A program made the translations under genes and the position numbers. DNA of 64,000 nucleotides from JBIYSM02 sp044759095 (GTDB taxonomy: Bacteria > Bacillota > Bacilli > Brevibacillales > Brevibacillaceae): positions 1 to 64,000 of the forward strand of contig NZ_JBIYSM020000006.1 of NCBI RefSeq assembly GCF_044759095.2, read 5' to 3'. Each line of letters begins with the position of its first letter. Position 1 is the first letter of the stretch. The notes under the pieces are model-generated. The model was not told the origin of the DNA. It worked only from the letters and a program-made list of their open reading frames with translations, and did not search any database. This document shows positions 1 through 8,788 of this stretch, piece after piece.

Positions 1-75
1 AACTTTTTATGCGTTCCGGAAAGTTTATTTCAGGACGCTTTCACACGGTGAAGCCCTTAAACTTTCCTACACGAT

Positions 76-180
76 AAGAAAACCCAGCCGACTTAAGCGA
101 TCGCTGGTGTCGGCTGGGGCCCCGAACATTTTTCTAGCGGCTGTATGGGATGTCCAAATTTATAACTCCTTATACACTGA
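76..180 (+). repeat. Dispersed hairpin repeat, copy A
   Basis: This is the first of five related intergenic copies in the window. It opens with an AAGAAAA lead and has perfect 10-bp arms (CCCAGCCGAC at 83-92, GTCGGCTGGG at 109-118). A GGGGCCCC core follows, then a conserved tail containing GGCTGTATGGGATGTCC and an AT-rich end. The element stops directly before the A-run (181-185) that forms the T-tract of the terminator of the minus-strand gene at 224-2305. No reading frame is evident. It could be a non-autonomous mobile element or a structured RNA. Confidence 0.8.
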
Positions 181-216
181 AAAAAACCCCCTCTAATTCC
201 GAGAGGGGGTTTTGCT
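181..216 (-). terminator. Terminator of the acidic stalk-domain protein gene
   Basis: A perfect 9-bp stem (186-194 with 202-210) is followed on the minus strand by a run of Ts. On the plus strand it is also followed by a T-rich stretch, so it could work in both directions. It lies just after the stop of the minus-strand gene. Confidence 0.85.
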
Positions 217-223
217 TGTTTGT

Positions 224-2305
224 TTAGCGGTAAATGAACACGCTGGATGTTTTTGCATCCCAGCCAACCTTGTAACCCAGATTGTCAGCGACAAACTTGA
301 TTGGAATCATCGGCATGTTGTTTTTCATGGTAACTGCAGTCGGCAGCGTGACTTCCTGAGCGCCCACCTTGGCTTTGTTGGAGCCGACGGTAAAGCGAAG
401 CACCTTGGTTCCGCTGATGATGGCCACCGTTTGGTTGTTCCACTGTGTGGTCAGTGCCAGTGCTTCTTTAAAGAACTGGGCAGGTACGACAGTCGTGCTG
501 TTTACAATGGTCGGAGCCGCTTGCAGCGGATAGGTTTTGCCGTGGAGCGTGAACGATGCTACATTCACCTTGATCAGCGCTGCATTAGCCGGGACGCTTA
601 CTGCTGGCGGAGCTGTTGGAGCTCCCCCTACGCTGACAGCGCGGGCGAACAGCAGACCTTTTTCTTCCGATGTGAACACGCTGATGCTGTACGCGTTTTT
701 CACGGCCGGGTTGACGATGTTGGCAGCCGGGCTGATCACCACATTCGCAGCGGTTGCAGCCGGGATGTCCTGGGACGGATAGATCAGGACGTTTTGACCG
801 CGAACAGCTACGTAGTTTGCCATTACGCCGTTTACGGTGACATTGGCAGGCGTGATGTAAGCAGGTACGCGATATCCCACCGGGAAGACCAGCTCAATAA
901 AGTCACGCTGTTTTACCAACGGTACGCTTACGCCCTTGATCGCCACGTTGACGCCGGTTGCCGTGTTCAGGGCTGGATTGGTCAAGCCAATGGTTGCGGT
1001 GCTGTTGTCAACCGGAACCGGTGTGGCTGGTGTGGTCGGCGGCGTATACGTTGCGCCGGTGATTTTAAACGACTTCGACGTGATCGTCTTGCCGTCCACG
1101 GTCATTTTCAGAGTGTAATCGCCCGCTGTTTTCGGGTTGGTTACCCAGGCGGTATAGGAAAAGCTCACTTTTACTTCGCTGTCCGATGTGAAGCCGCTTG
1201 GCGCTGTGACATACACCTTGTTGCCCGACGAATAGACGTTTTTCGCGGCCTTGCCGTTGATCGTTACATCAGAGGCGGACCATACGCCAGGGAGCATCTC
1301 GGAGCTTGGAAACTCCACGATCACATCGTCGCCACCGTAAAGTTTTTTGCTGCCGAAATCAGCTTCAAAGGTGTAGCTGGAGCGAGCTCCCGCGGTGGTA
1401 TCAGACAGGCTTACCGTAAAGTCGCTGTCGGCGCTGCCGGAGCCGGAACCTTCCGTAATCTCGAATTCTTCGGAGTAGTATGTATCTCCGTCGTACTCCA
1501 CTTCAATGGTATAGTCGTCATCCGCGCCAGGGTTGGTAATGCCTGCGGACTTGAGGAATTCGATTTCGAGTTCATCATCCCCGTCGGCATCTTCCGGAAT
1601 CTTCAGTTCTACTTCGTCTCCGTTGATATCGATGTCATCCACTTCGTAGCCATTGATCTCTACGTCTTCTGTATCGATACGGCTCGGAACCATGTCTTCA
1701 TCAGGGAAGATTACGGTTACCCACTCGCCCTCTTCCAAATCGGTTTCCAGTTCGATCGGTCCAAGGAAGTAGTCCGTTTCCACGTCTTCCTCGTCGTCGC
1801 CGATGTCGACGCTGAACTCTTCGTCATCGTCGTCATCATCGTCATCGTCTTCATAGATGGAGACCTCATCTGTATCCGAGTCCTCATTCTCTGTCTCCAC
1901 TTCGATTTCGTACTTGTCTTCTTCGTCAGGATTGACGACATTGTAGATGGAAATCGTGACGTCGTCATCTTTAGACAGGTCGTCCTTCAATGTGATGGTA
2001 ATGGTGTTGTCATCCGTATCGACTGACACATCGTCGATGTCTTCACCATCGACTTCGACGTCGTAATCTTCATCGATATCGCTCAGGTCGAATTCATCGT
2101 CAAAGGTAATGATGATTTCTTCGCCCGCGTCCAAATCTTCCTCGAGCGTAAAGTCAATCGTATAGTCGGTTGTTTTATCTGCCGTATCGTCATCCATGTC
2201 AACTGCCAAATCACTGACCGCATATGCCTGCGGAGCGGCTACGAACGGTGTCGACACCAACGCCGATGCAAGCATGATTGGAAGTACCTTTTTGCCTTTT
2301 TCCAT
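224..2305 (-). CDS. Secreted acidic repeat protein with C-terminal stalk (copper amine oxidase N-like) domain
   Basis: The 693-residue protein has a Sec signal peptide (about 1-29, Ala-rich before the cleavage site). Four tandem domains of roughly 100-120 residues follow (about 30-150, 167-283, 292-410, 418-560). They share a pattern of V-x-F-P, an 'x-V-x-I-N-G' segment and 'T-N-P' near the end of each unit. Domains 1 and 2 are extremely rich in Asp and Glu and are joined by a run of nine Asp (about 150-166). Domains 3 and 4 are far less acidic, and a GSGSGS linker separates 2 from 3. Residues about 585-693 resemble the copper amine oxidase N-terminal (stalk) domain found in cell-surface proteins of this group. 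The start is supported by a GGGAGGAT ribosome site. It probably sits at the cell surface or is released; its ligand is unknown, and the acidic domains may bind Ca2+ (inference). It is followed by a strong terminator. Confidence 0.8.
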   Translation of the reverse strand: MEKGKKVLPIMLASALVSTPFVAAPQAYAVSDLAVDMDDDTADKTTDYTIDFTLEEDLDAGEEIIITFDDEFDLSDIDEDYDVEVDGEDIDDVSVDTDDNTITITLKDDLSKDDDVTISIYNVVNPDEEDKYEIEVETENEDSDTDEVSIYEDDDDDDDDDEEFSVDIGDDEEDVETDYFLGPIELETDLEEGEWVTVIFPDEDMVPSRIDTEDVEINGYEVDDIDINGDEVELKIPEDADGDDELEIEFLKSAGITNPGADDDYTIEVEYDGDTYYSEEFEITEGSGSGSADSDFTVSLSDTTAGARSSYTFEADFGSKKLYGGDDVIVEFPSSEMLPGVWSASDVTINGKAAKNVYSSGNKVYVTAPSGFTSDSEVKVSFSYTAWVTNPKTAGDYTLKMTVDGKTITSKSFKITGATYTPPTTPATPVPVDNSTATIGLTNPALNTATGVNVAIKGVSVPLVKQRDFIELVFPVGYRVPAYITPANVTVNGVMANYVAVRGQNVLIYPSQDIPAATAANVVISPAANIVNPAVKNAYSISVFTSEEKGLLFARAVSVGGAPTAPPAVSVPANAALIKVNVASFTLHGKTYPLQAAPTIVNSTTVVPAQFFKEALALTTQWNNQTVAIISGTKVLRFTVGSNKAKVGAQEVTLPTAVTMKNNMPMIPIKFVADNLGYKVGWDAKTSSVFIYR

Positions 2306-2505
2306 GTTATCCTCCCAATTCCTTCGTTTTTCCTAAATCTATAAAACTTTTGAACGCTACCAGTTTACCATAAATACGAAATAGAGGGAATCTTTCGCTC
2401 AGATTTTATCATTTTTTATCCAAATATGCGGAATCGCCTCCAAAAATAGGTAAATTACTGGGTACATCTGCTTAGACGTGCGAGATAGGAAAAAGGTTAC
2501 AGGGT

Positions 2506-2559
2506 AAAAAAATAAAATTTTCTAAACAACAATAGAACCAAGCCGAATGACTTGGTTCT
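2506..2559 (-). terminator. Probable terminator of the bkd operon
   Basis: A 9-bp perfect stem (AGAACCAAG at 2534-2542, CTTGGTTCT at 2551-2559) lies just after the bkdB stop. A T-rich stretch follows on the minus strand, but the Ts are interrupted, so the signal is moderate. The rest of 2306-2505 is AT-rich leader and promoter space for the acidic protein gene, with no other feature seen. Confidence 0.5.
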
Positions 2560-2572
2560 GAATCATGGCCTG

Positions 2573-3901
2573 TCAATACAATCTGGTGTCGGGCCCGATA
2601 TTTTCCAATTTTTGCTTCACGCTTTGCAGGAAGCGGCCGCAGATCAAACCGTCCAGCACGCGGTGGTCGAGCGAGAGGCACAGGTTTACCATGGATCGGA
2701 TGGCGATCATGTCGTTGATCACAACGGGGCTCTTCACGATCGACTCGACGCTGAGGATGGCCGCTTGCGGCGAGTTGATGATCGGCATGGAAAGGACAGA
2801 GCCGAACGAACCGGTGTTGTTCACGGTGAATGTGCCGCCGGACATGTCCTCCATCGTCAGCTTGCCTGCTCGGGTGCGGGCGGCCAGATCTTCAATCGAC
2901 TTGGCAATCCCGTAAACCGACTTCTGGTCTGCATCCTTGATCACCGGTACGTAGAGCGCGTCCTCGGTAGCGACGGCAATTGAGATGTTGATGTTCTTTT
3001 TCACGACGATCTTGTCGCCGGCCCAGGTGGAGTTTATCATCGGGAATTCCTTCAGCGCTTCCACAACGGCCTTGATGAAGAACGGCAGGAAGGTGAGGTT
3101 CACGCCTTCCTTTTTCTTGAACTCGTCTTTTACCTGGTTGCGGTAGTTCACCAGATTGGTTACGTCTGCTTCCACCATCGTCCAGGCATGCGGCGCTTCG
3201 TGCTTGCTTTGCACCATGCGGTTGGCGATGGTACGGCGGATCAGTGTCACCGGAACGACTTGATCGCCTGATGCAACTGGAATATCGTACGTCACATTGG
3301 CAGCCGGTGCAGTCGGTGCCACTAGGGCCGAAGGTGCTGCCGACGCTTCTGTCTCAACAGCCGGAGCTGAAGCCGGTTGTGTCGGAACGGCAGTCGGTAC
3401 AGGCTGCTGTTTGCCCGCCTGAATGATTTTTTCCACGTCTTTGCGAGTAATCCGCCCACCTAATCCGGTACCTGCGACACGGGACAGGTCAATGCCGTTT
3501 TCTTGTGCGAGGCGCATCACCGCAGGCGAAAAACGCTGCTTGGCCCTCTGCTCTGCCCCAGCGGCCGGTACCGCAGCGTCAACTGCGGCAGGCGATACCG
3601 ATACCGAAGTCGGGGCAGACTTTGCATCGGGTGCCGCGGCCTGTTCGGTCAAAGCCGCTGTGCCGCCTTCTTCGATATAGAGGATCAGGGTACCGACTGC
3701 AACCGTCTCCCCTTCCGGCACGACAATCTCCGTAACGCGGCCTGACACTGTGGATGGAACCTCAGCGTTTACCTTGTCGGTGGAGACTTCCGCGAGAGGG
3801 TCGTATTTGTTGACCGTATCTCCCACCTTGACCAGCCATTTGGCAATGGTGCCCTCGGTTACGCTCTCACCTAACTGGGGCATAAGCACTTTCGTAGCCA
3901 T
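2573..3901 (-). CDS. bkdB: Branched-chain 2-oxoacid dehydrogenase E2 (dihydrolipoyl acyltransferase)
   Basis: This E2 core moves branched acyl groups from E1 to CoA, giving isobutyryl-, isovaleryl- and 2-methylbutyryl-CoA, the primers of branched fatty acids. The 442-residue protein has an N-terminal lipoyl domain (1-78) with the lipoylated Lys43 in a TDKVN motif. An Ala/Pro linker follows, then a peripheral subunit-binding domain (about 123-160, ending GLGGRITRKDV), a second Ala/Pro-rich linker, and a catalytic domain with DHRVLDG at 412-418. It is the last gene of the bcd-lpdV-bkdAA-bkdAB-bkdB run. Lipoyl attachment would depend on the octanoyltransferase LipM encoded at 59.5 kb. The E1 genes beside it and leucine dehydrogenase upstream favour the branched-chain complex over the pyruvate complex. 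Confidence 0.93.
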   Translation of the reverse strand: MATKVLMPQLGESVTEGTIAKWLVKVGDTVNKYDPLAEVSTDKVNAEVPSTVSGRVTEIVVPEGETVAVGTLILYIEEGGTAALTEQAAAPDAKSAPTSVSVSPAAVDAAVPAAGAEQRAKQRFSPAVMRLAQENGIDLSRVAGTGLGGRITRKDVEKIIQAGKQQPVPTAVPTQPASAPAVETEASAAPSALVAPTAPAANVTYDIPVASGDQVVPVTLIRRTIANRMVQSKHEAPHAWTMVEADVTNLVNYRNQVKDEFKKKEGVNLTFLPFFIKAVVEALKEFPMINSTWAGDKIVVKKNINISIAVATEDALYVPVIKDADQKSVYGIAKSIEDLAARTRAGKLTMEDMSGGTFTVNNTGSFGSVLSMPIINSPQAAILSVESIVKSPVVINDMIAIRSMVNLCLSLDHRVLDGLICGRFLQSVKQKLENIGPDTRLY

Positions 3902-3921
3902 GATTTGCCATCCTCCTCGCT

Positions 3922-4905
3922 TTAAAAATGCGCCAGCTCACGCATGGCTGCCAAAACTTTGTCCGGGTTCAGCATGAAAAATTTCTCCATCGGCGGGCTG
4001 TACGGCATAGCCGGAACGTCAGGACCGCACAGACGCTTGATCGGAGCATCCAGATCAAACAGACAGTGCTCGGCGATAATCGCTGCCACCTCTCCGCCAA
4101 TGCCGCCTTCCTTGTTGTCTTCATGCACGATCAGAACCTTGCCTGTCTTGGAGGCTGCTTCGATAATCGCTTCCTTGTCCAAAGGGTACAGAGTTCGCAG
4201 GTCAAGCACGTGTGCGCTGATGCCTTCCTGTGCGAGCTTTTCCGCCGCTTGCAGCGCAAAGTGAAGGGTCAGGCCGTAGGAAATGACCGTTATGTCCGTA
4301 CCTTCCCGTTTGACGTCCGCTTTTCCGATCGGCAGGACGTAATCCGTTTCCGGTACTTCCCCTTTGATCAGGCGGTAGCAGCGCTTGTGTTCAAAAAACA
4401 GCACCGGGTCATTGTCGCGGATCGCCGCTTTCAAAAGTCCCTTTGCATCGTATGGAGTGGAGGGCGCCACAATTTTCAGGCCTGGAACGCTGTTAAACAT
4501 CGCCTCGACGGACTGGGAGTGATAGAGTGCTCCGTGTACCCCTCCGCCGAACGGCGCGCGTATCGTCACCGGGCAGTTCCAGTCGCCGTTGGAGCGGTAG
4601 CGCATCTTCGCCGCTTCGCTGACGATTTGGTTCACGGCCGGCATGATAAAGTCGGCAAACTGGATTTCGGCGATCGGACGCATGCCGTACGCAGCCGCAC
4701 CAATCGCCACCCCCGCAATGGCGGACTCTGCCAAAGGCGTGTCAATCACCCGCTCTTCTCCAAACTCATCAATGAGTCCTACGGTCGCGCGGAACACACC
4801 GCCGCGAACGCCAACGTCTTCTCCGAGTACAAACACACTGGGATCGCGACGCATCTCCTCGCGCATCGCCATGGTTACTGCATCAATAAACGAAATCACT
4901 GCCAT
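3922..4905 (-). CDS. bkdAB: Branched-chain 2-oxoacid dehydrogenase E1 beta subunit
   Basis: This is the beta subunit of the thiamine-diphosphate E1 component that decarboxylates branched 2-oxoacids from Val, Leu and Ile. The 327-residue length is typical. Recognisable segments are the GEDVG motif near residue 25, a transketolase-like pyrimidine-binding domain, and a C-terminal transketolase domain containing LRTLYPLD and VHEDN. The start at 4905 (MAVISFIDA) was chosen over a longer frame because an AAAGGGGGG ribosome site lies at the right distance and family members begin here. It follows bkdAA by 16 bases and precedes bkdB by 20 bases, consistent with one transcript. Confidence 0.93.
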   Translation of the reverse strand: MAVISFIDAVTMAMREEMRRDPSVFVLGEDVGVRGGVFRATVGLIDEFGEERVIDTPLAESAIAGVAIGAAAYGMRPIAEIQFADFIMPAVNQIVSEAAKMRYRSNGDWNCPVTIRAPFGGGVHGALYHSQSVEAMFNSVPGLKIVAPSTPYDAKGLLKAAIRDNDPVLFFEHKRCYRLIKGEVPETDYVLPIGKADVKREGTDITVISYGLTLHFALQAAEKLAQEGISAHVLDLRTLYPLDKEAIIEAASKTGKVLIVHEDNKEGGIGGEVAAIIAEHCLFDLDAPIKRLCGPDVPAMPYSPPMEKFFMLNPDKVLAAMRELAHF

Positions 4906-4921
4906 CGTGGTATGCCCCCCT

Positions 4922-5920
4922 TTACTCGCCGTACACGTGCGTGAGCGTGGATTCGGGTGTCGGATACGGAGCGTTCTCTGCGTATTCCGTCGCTTCATCC
5001 ACCTCGCGCCCAACGCGGTCTGCCAGCTCTTGTTCTTTGGCGTCATCCAGCAAACCGACTTCTTTCAAGTAGTTGGCAAACAGCAGAATCGGATCTTTCC
5101 TTTTCGCCTCTTCCACTTCTTCGCGGGTACGGTAGACGCGGTCATCGTCGTCGCTGGAGTGTGGAACCAGCCGGTACATCACCGCCTCAATCAGCGTCGG
5201 TCCACCGCCATTGCGGGCGTGTTCAACGGCTTCCTTACACACACGGTACACCTCAATCGGGTCGTTGCCGTCCACGCTGATTCCCTTGAAGCCATAGCCG
5301 ATGGCGCGATCCGCAACACTTTCGCAGGCGAGCTGCTTTTTCAGCGGAACGGAGATCGCGTACTTGTTGTTTTCGCAGAAAAAGATGACAGGGAGTTTAT
5401 GTACTCCCGCGAAATTGGCCCCTTCGTGGAAATCCCCCTGGTTGCTGGAACCTTCGCCGAAGGAGGTATAGACGACGAAGTCCTTGCCTTGCATTCTGCC
5501 GGCCAGGGCAATACCGACCGCATGCGGAACCTGCGTGGTCACCGGGCTGGAGCCGGTCAGGATGTTGTATTTTTTGCCTCCGAAGTGGCCGGGCATCTGG
5601 CGGCCGCCGCTGTTCGGATCTTCCGCTTTGGCGAACGCGGAGAGCATGCAGTCGCGAGCCGTTTGTCCATGGACCAGCACGACACCCAGATCACGGTAAT
5701 ACGGACAGAGGTAATCCTTGCCTTTTTCCAGTGCAAAGGCAGCCCCTACCTGCGCCGCCTCCTGCCCCTGGCAGGAGATGACGAACGGAACCTTGCCTGC
5801 CCGGTTCAACAGCCATTGCCGTTCGTCGATTTTGCGGGCGAGCAGCATGTAGTAGTACATATCCAAAACCTGCTCGTCGGTCAAACCAACCTGTTCGTGC
5901 CGCTTGGTAGTCTTCGTCAT
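4922..5920 (-). CDS. bkdAA: Branched-chain 2-oxoacid dehydrogenase E1 alpha subunit
   Basis: This subunit binds thiamine diphosphate and carries out oxidative decarboxylation of branched 2-oxoacids together with BkdAB. The 332-residue protein shows the thiamine-diphosphate signature from residue 155 (GEGSSNQGDFHE) to about 185 (FCENN), and the SSDDDDR segment of the regulatory loop. Its start has a GGAGGTATT-like ribosome site. Spacing to lpdV upstream (12 bases) and bkdAB downstream (16 bases) indicates a single operon. Confidence 0.93.
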   Translation of the reverse strand: MTKTTKRHEQVGLTDEQVLDMYYYMLLARKIDERQWLLNRAGKVPFVISCQGQEAAQVGAAFALEKGKDYLCPYYRDLGVVLVHGQTARDCMLSAFAKAEDPNSGGRQMPGHFGGKKYNILTGSSPVTTQVPHAVGIALAGRMQGKDFVVYTSFGEGSSNQGDFHEGANFAGVHKLPVIFFCENNKYAISVPLKKQLACESVADRAIGYGFKGISVDGNDPIEVYRVCKEAVEHARNGGGPTLIEAVMYRLVPHSSDDDDRVYRTREEVEEAKRKDPILLFANYLKEVGLLDDAKEQELADRVGREVDEATEYAENAPYPTPESTLTHVYGE

Positions 5921-5932
5921 AAAATACCTCCT

Positions 5933-7354
5933 CTAAATATGAATCGCTTCTCCGTCCACGGCCAGTGCCGCTTCGGCAATCGCTTCAGACAGTGTCGGAT
6001 GCGGATGAATGGTATGGCCAATCTCCCAAGGAGTTGCGTCCAGTACGCGAGCCAGGCCTGCTTCGGAAATCATGTCGGTCACATGCGGTCCGATCATGTG
6101 AACGCCCAGGAGATCGTTGGTCTTGGCATCTACGACCATCTTGACAAAGCCGTCGTTCTCTCCAAATACCAGCGCTTTCCCCAAAGCCTTGAAGCTGAAC
6201 TTGCCGGTTTTCACTTCATAGCCCTGCTCCTTGGCTTCCGCCTCGGTCAGTCCGACGTTTGCCACTTCCGGACGGCTGTATGTGCACTTGGCTACTTTTG
6301 TATAGTCCATCGGCTGTGGATGCAATCCGGCCATGTGTTCCACTGCGAGAATGCCTTCGTGGGAGGCGACATGCGCCAGCTGCAGACCGCCGATCACATC
6401 CCCGATCGCATAGATGTGAGACTCCGCCGTCTGGAAGTACTCGTTGACGGCGATGACACCGCGCTCCACCTTGATTTCTGTCGCCTCCAAACCGATGTTT
6501 TCCACATTGGCCTGACGTCCGACAGAGACGAGCAATTTTTCGGCAGTAAGGCTTTTCTCCCCGTCAGCCACTTCCGCTTTGATCGTCACTTGACCATCCG
6601 CTTTCACGAGGCTTTCCGGAAGCACCTTGGCGCCGGTAACGACATTCACCTTGCGCCTTTTCAACAGACGGGCCATCTCCTTGCTGATTTCCTCATCTTC
6701 CAATGGCAGAATCCGATCGGCGTATTCCACCACAGTTACCTCCACGCCAAAATCGTTCAGCATGGACGCCCATTCAATACCAATTACCCCCCCGCCGACG
6801 ATCACGACCGACGAAGGCAGTTCCTTAAGTTCCAGCGCTTCATCGCTGGTGATGACGTACTCACCGTCGATCGCAAGACCGGGAAGCGTACGCGGACGGG
6901 AACCGGTGGCGATCAACAAAAAGCGAGGGACGACGATTTCCTGATCGCCGTTTGCCCTTTCGATGCGAACAGCGCCGGCTTGCGGCGAAAAGATGGATGG
7001 CCCCATCACTCGGCCAAAGCCGTCGAAGACCGTAATTTTCCCTTTGTTCATCAGGTAGTGAATGCCTTTATGGAGCTGATCAATAATACCCTGTTTGCGT
7101 TTTTGCACCTTGGCAAAATCGTAGCCGACATTGTCTGCCAGCACGCCAAACCGGTCGCTTTCCTTCAAGGTCGCATACACTTCCGCGCTGCGCAGGAGCG
7201 CCTTGGATGGGATGCAACCGCGATGCAGGCAGGTACCGCCCAGCTTATCCTTTTCGACGATGGCCACCTTCATGCCCAGCCGCGCGGCGCGGATGGCCGC
7301 CACGTATCCGCCGGTTCCGCCGCCGAGTACGACGAGATCAAACTCCTGTGACAT
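5933..7354 (-). CDS. lpdV: Dihydrolipoamide dehydrogenase E3
   Basis: E3 reoxidises the dihydrolipoyl arm of BkdB with NAD+. The product (473 residues) has an FAD-binding GGGTGGY motif at about 11-17, the redox-active disulfide in TCLHRGCIPSK (Cys42 and Cys47), an NAD-binding GGGVIG segment near 180, and the His-Glu region HPHPTLSEA near the C-terminus. The CLHRGC spelling is common in bkd-type E3 enzymes. An ATG nine bases upstream (7363) is also possible; 7354 was preferred because the AAAGGAG site then sits about 10 bases away and MSQEFD matches the usual family start. Confidence 0.92.
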   Translation of the reverse strand: MSQEFDLVVLGGGTGGYVAAIRAARLGMKVAIVEKDKLGGTCLHRGCIPSKALLRSAEVYATLKESDRFGVLADNVGYDFAKVQKRKQGIIDQLHKGIHYLMNKGKITVFDGFGRVMGPSIFSPQAGAVRIERANGDQEIVVPRFLLIATGSRPRTLPGLAIDGEYVITSDEALELKELPSSVVIVGGGVIGIEWASMLNDFGVEVTVVEYADRILPLEDEEISKEMARLLKRRKVNVVTGAKVLPESLVKADGQVTIKAEVADGEKSLTAEKLLVSVGRQANVENIGLEATEIKVERGVIAVNEYFQTAESHIYAIGDVIGGLQLAHVASHEGILAVEHMAGLHPQPMDYTKVAKCTYSRPEVANVGLTEAEAKEQGYEVKTGKFSFKALGKALVFGENDGFVKMVVDAKTNDLLGVHMIGPHVTDMISEAGLARVLDATPWEIGHTIHPHPTLSEAIAEAALAVDGEAIHI

Positions 7355-7472
7355 CTCCTTCATTCTCCTTTCTACAAGCCAAGCCCAGGTTCACAAAAAA
7401 CAAAATATTCAAAAGAAAATGCGCTGAAATGTCCTCCCTTACCAATCGATAAGGGGGACCGTCTTTCCTTGA

Positions 7473-8564
7473 TTACCGGCTGTATACCGATTTGCCGTTC
7501 ACAAGGAACGTGTTGCGAGACTTGGCTACGCTCGCAATGCGCTCTTCCGCCAGGCGGTCTGCCGCTTTGTAGGAAGGTACGTTGTCTCGTTCGGCAATTT
7601 CAAACACGCGCAGAATATTGTCGTAGATGGTTTCCACCTTTTTCAGCGCGCGTTCGCGGTTATAGCCTTGCAGCTCATCCGCCACATTGATCACACCGCC
7701 CGCGTTGATGACGTAGTCCGGAGCGTAGATGAGACCCATCTCGTGGATGATATCGCCGTGTTTATCCTCTTTCAGCTGGTTATTCGCTGCGCCGGCGATC
7801 ACTTTTGCTTTCAAGAGCGGAATGGTGTCGTCATTGATTACGGCACCGAGCGCACATGGAGAAAAGATGTCGCACTCTACGCTGAAGATTTCGTTGACGC
7901 CGACAGCTTTGGCCCCGAAGTCGTTTACGGCGCGGTTTACGTTTTCCTCATTGATGTCCGTTACGATCAGATGAGCGCCTTCTTCATGCAGGTGTTTGCA
8001 GAGGTTGTAGGCGACGTTGCCCACACCTTGAACCGCTACCACACGGCCAGACAGATCATCGCTGCCGAACGCCAGCTTCGCTGCTGCCTTCATGCCGCGG
8101 TAAACACCATAAGCAGTCACCGGAGACGGATTGCCGCTGGAGCCAAATGCCGGGGAAACTCCGGTGACGTAATCGGTTTCGAGATGAATGGTATCCATGT
8201 CGGCCACGGTTGTGCCTACGTCTTCAGCCGTGATGTAACGACCGTTCAAGCCTTGTATGTAGCGGCCAAAGGCACGGAACAGCTCTTCGCTCTTGTGCTT
8301 GCGCGGATCGCCGATGATGACCGCTTTTCCGCCGCCGATATTGAGTCCTGCCGCTGCGTTCTTGTATGTCATCCCACGCGCGAGGCGAAGTACGTCGACA
8401 ATCGCTTCTTCTTCATTGTTGTAGGGCCACATGCGTGTGCCGCCCAGCGCCGGACCCAGAGTTGTATCGTGAATGCAGATAATCGCTTTCAGGCCGGAAT
8501 TCTCGTCCTGGCAAAAAACGAGCTGCTCGTAATCGTACTTTTGCATGTAATCAAAAATGTTCAT
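7473..8564 (-). CDS. bcd: Leucine dehydrogenase
   Basis: This enzyme deaminates Leu, Val and Ile to 2-oxoacids, which feed the dehydrogenase complex encoded downstream. The 363-residue protein has the catalytic Lys80 in GGGKAVI and a Rossmann segment VQGVGNVAY for NAD+. The start at 8564 (MNIFDYMQ) has a well placed GGGAGGT ribosome site; a longer frame upstream has none. It is the first gene after the sigma-54 promoter at about 8.66 kb and is followed by lpdV after 118 bases. In B. subtilis ptb and buk flank bcd; here neither is present and no remnant is visible. Confidence 0.93.
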   Translation of the reverse strand: MNIFDYMQKYDYEQLVFCQDENSGLKAIICIHDTTLGPALGGTRMWPYNNEEEAIVDVLRLARGMTYKNAAAGLNIGGGKAVIIGDPRKHKSEELFRAFGRYIQGLNGRYITAEDVGTTVADMDTIHLETDYVTGVSPAFGSSGNPSPVTAYGVYRGMKAAAKLAFGSDDLSGRVVAVQGVGNVAYNLCKHLHEEGAHLIVTDINEENVNRAVNDFGAKAVGVNEIFSVECDIFSPCALGAVINDDTIPLLKAKVIAGAANNQLKEDKHGDIIHEMGLIYAPDYVINAGGVINVADELQGYNRERALKKVETIYDNILRVFEIAERDNVPSYKAADRLAEERIASVAKSRNTFLVNGKSVYSR

Positions 8565-8654
8565 GATGAAACCTCCCATAAGTATTCTCTGCGCTACAAA
8601 GATGTTGAGATCTTTCCTAGGGTGTACTGGAGAAGTATCTGGTATGTAATTATA

Positions 8655-8671
8655 TGCAAAAGCCATGCCAA
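8655..8671 (-). promoter_or_regulatory. Sigma-54 (-24/-12) promoter of the bkd operon
   Basis: The minus strand reads TTGGCATGGCTTTTGCATA, with GG and GC exactly 10 bases apart, an excellent fit to TTGGCAC-N5-TTGCA. It lies about 90 bases before the bcd start and downstream of a sigma-54 activator gene, which explains its presence. Established knowledge: B. subtilis bkd is sigma-L/BkdR dependent. Confidence 0.85.
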
Positions 8672-8756
8672 GCGAATCCAACGATGAAAGCGCTTTATTT
8701 CCCTCTGCCTACCCGATAGGAGACGTTCAATATCGCGCAAAATCTTGCACGGTCAA

Positions 8757-8782
8757 GCAGAATTTTGCATGCAAATTTCTGC
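8757..8782 (-). promoter_or_regulatory. Palindromic upstream activating site, candidate BkdR target
   Basis: This 26-bp near-perfect palindrome runs GCAGAATTTTGCA / TGCAAATTTCTGC, with one mismatched pair. It sits about 90-115 bases upstream of the -24 element, the usual distance for an enhancer-binding protein site. A nearby GCAA-N4-TTGC (8737-8748) could be a second, weaker site. Binding by BkdR is inferred from position. Confidence 0.6.
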
Positions 8783-8788
8783 ACACAG

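Noticed and set aside
212..2026. A 604-codon plus-strand frame opposite the acidic surface protein
   Set aside because: It is a mirror of Asp/Glu-rich codons on the other strand and lacks a ribosome site. The minus-strand gene has a signal peptide, repeats and a stalk domain.
4643..7351. A very long plus-strand open frame (about 900 codons) across the bkd genes
   Set aside because: It is antisense to bkdAB, bkdAA and lpdV, which have complete family motifs and ribosome sites. The plus-strand translation has the Arg/His/Val-rich look of a reversed codon pattern and no recognisable domain.
8736..8752. A second sigma-54-like element (GTGCAAGATTTTGC on the minus strand)
   Set aside because: It has GT rather than GG at -24. 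The element at 8655-8671 fits far better; this one is more likely part of the activator site.
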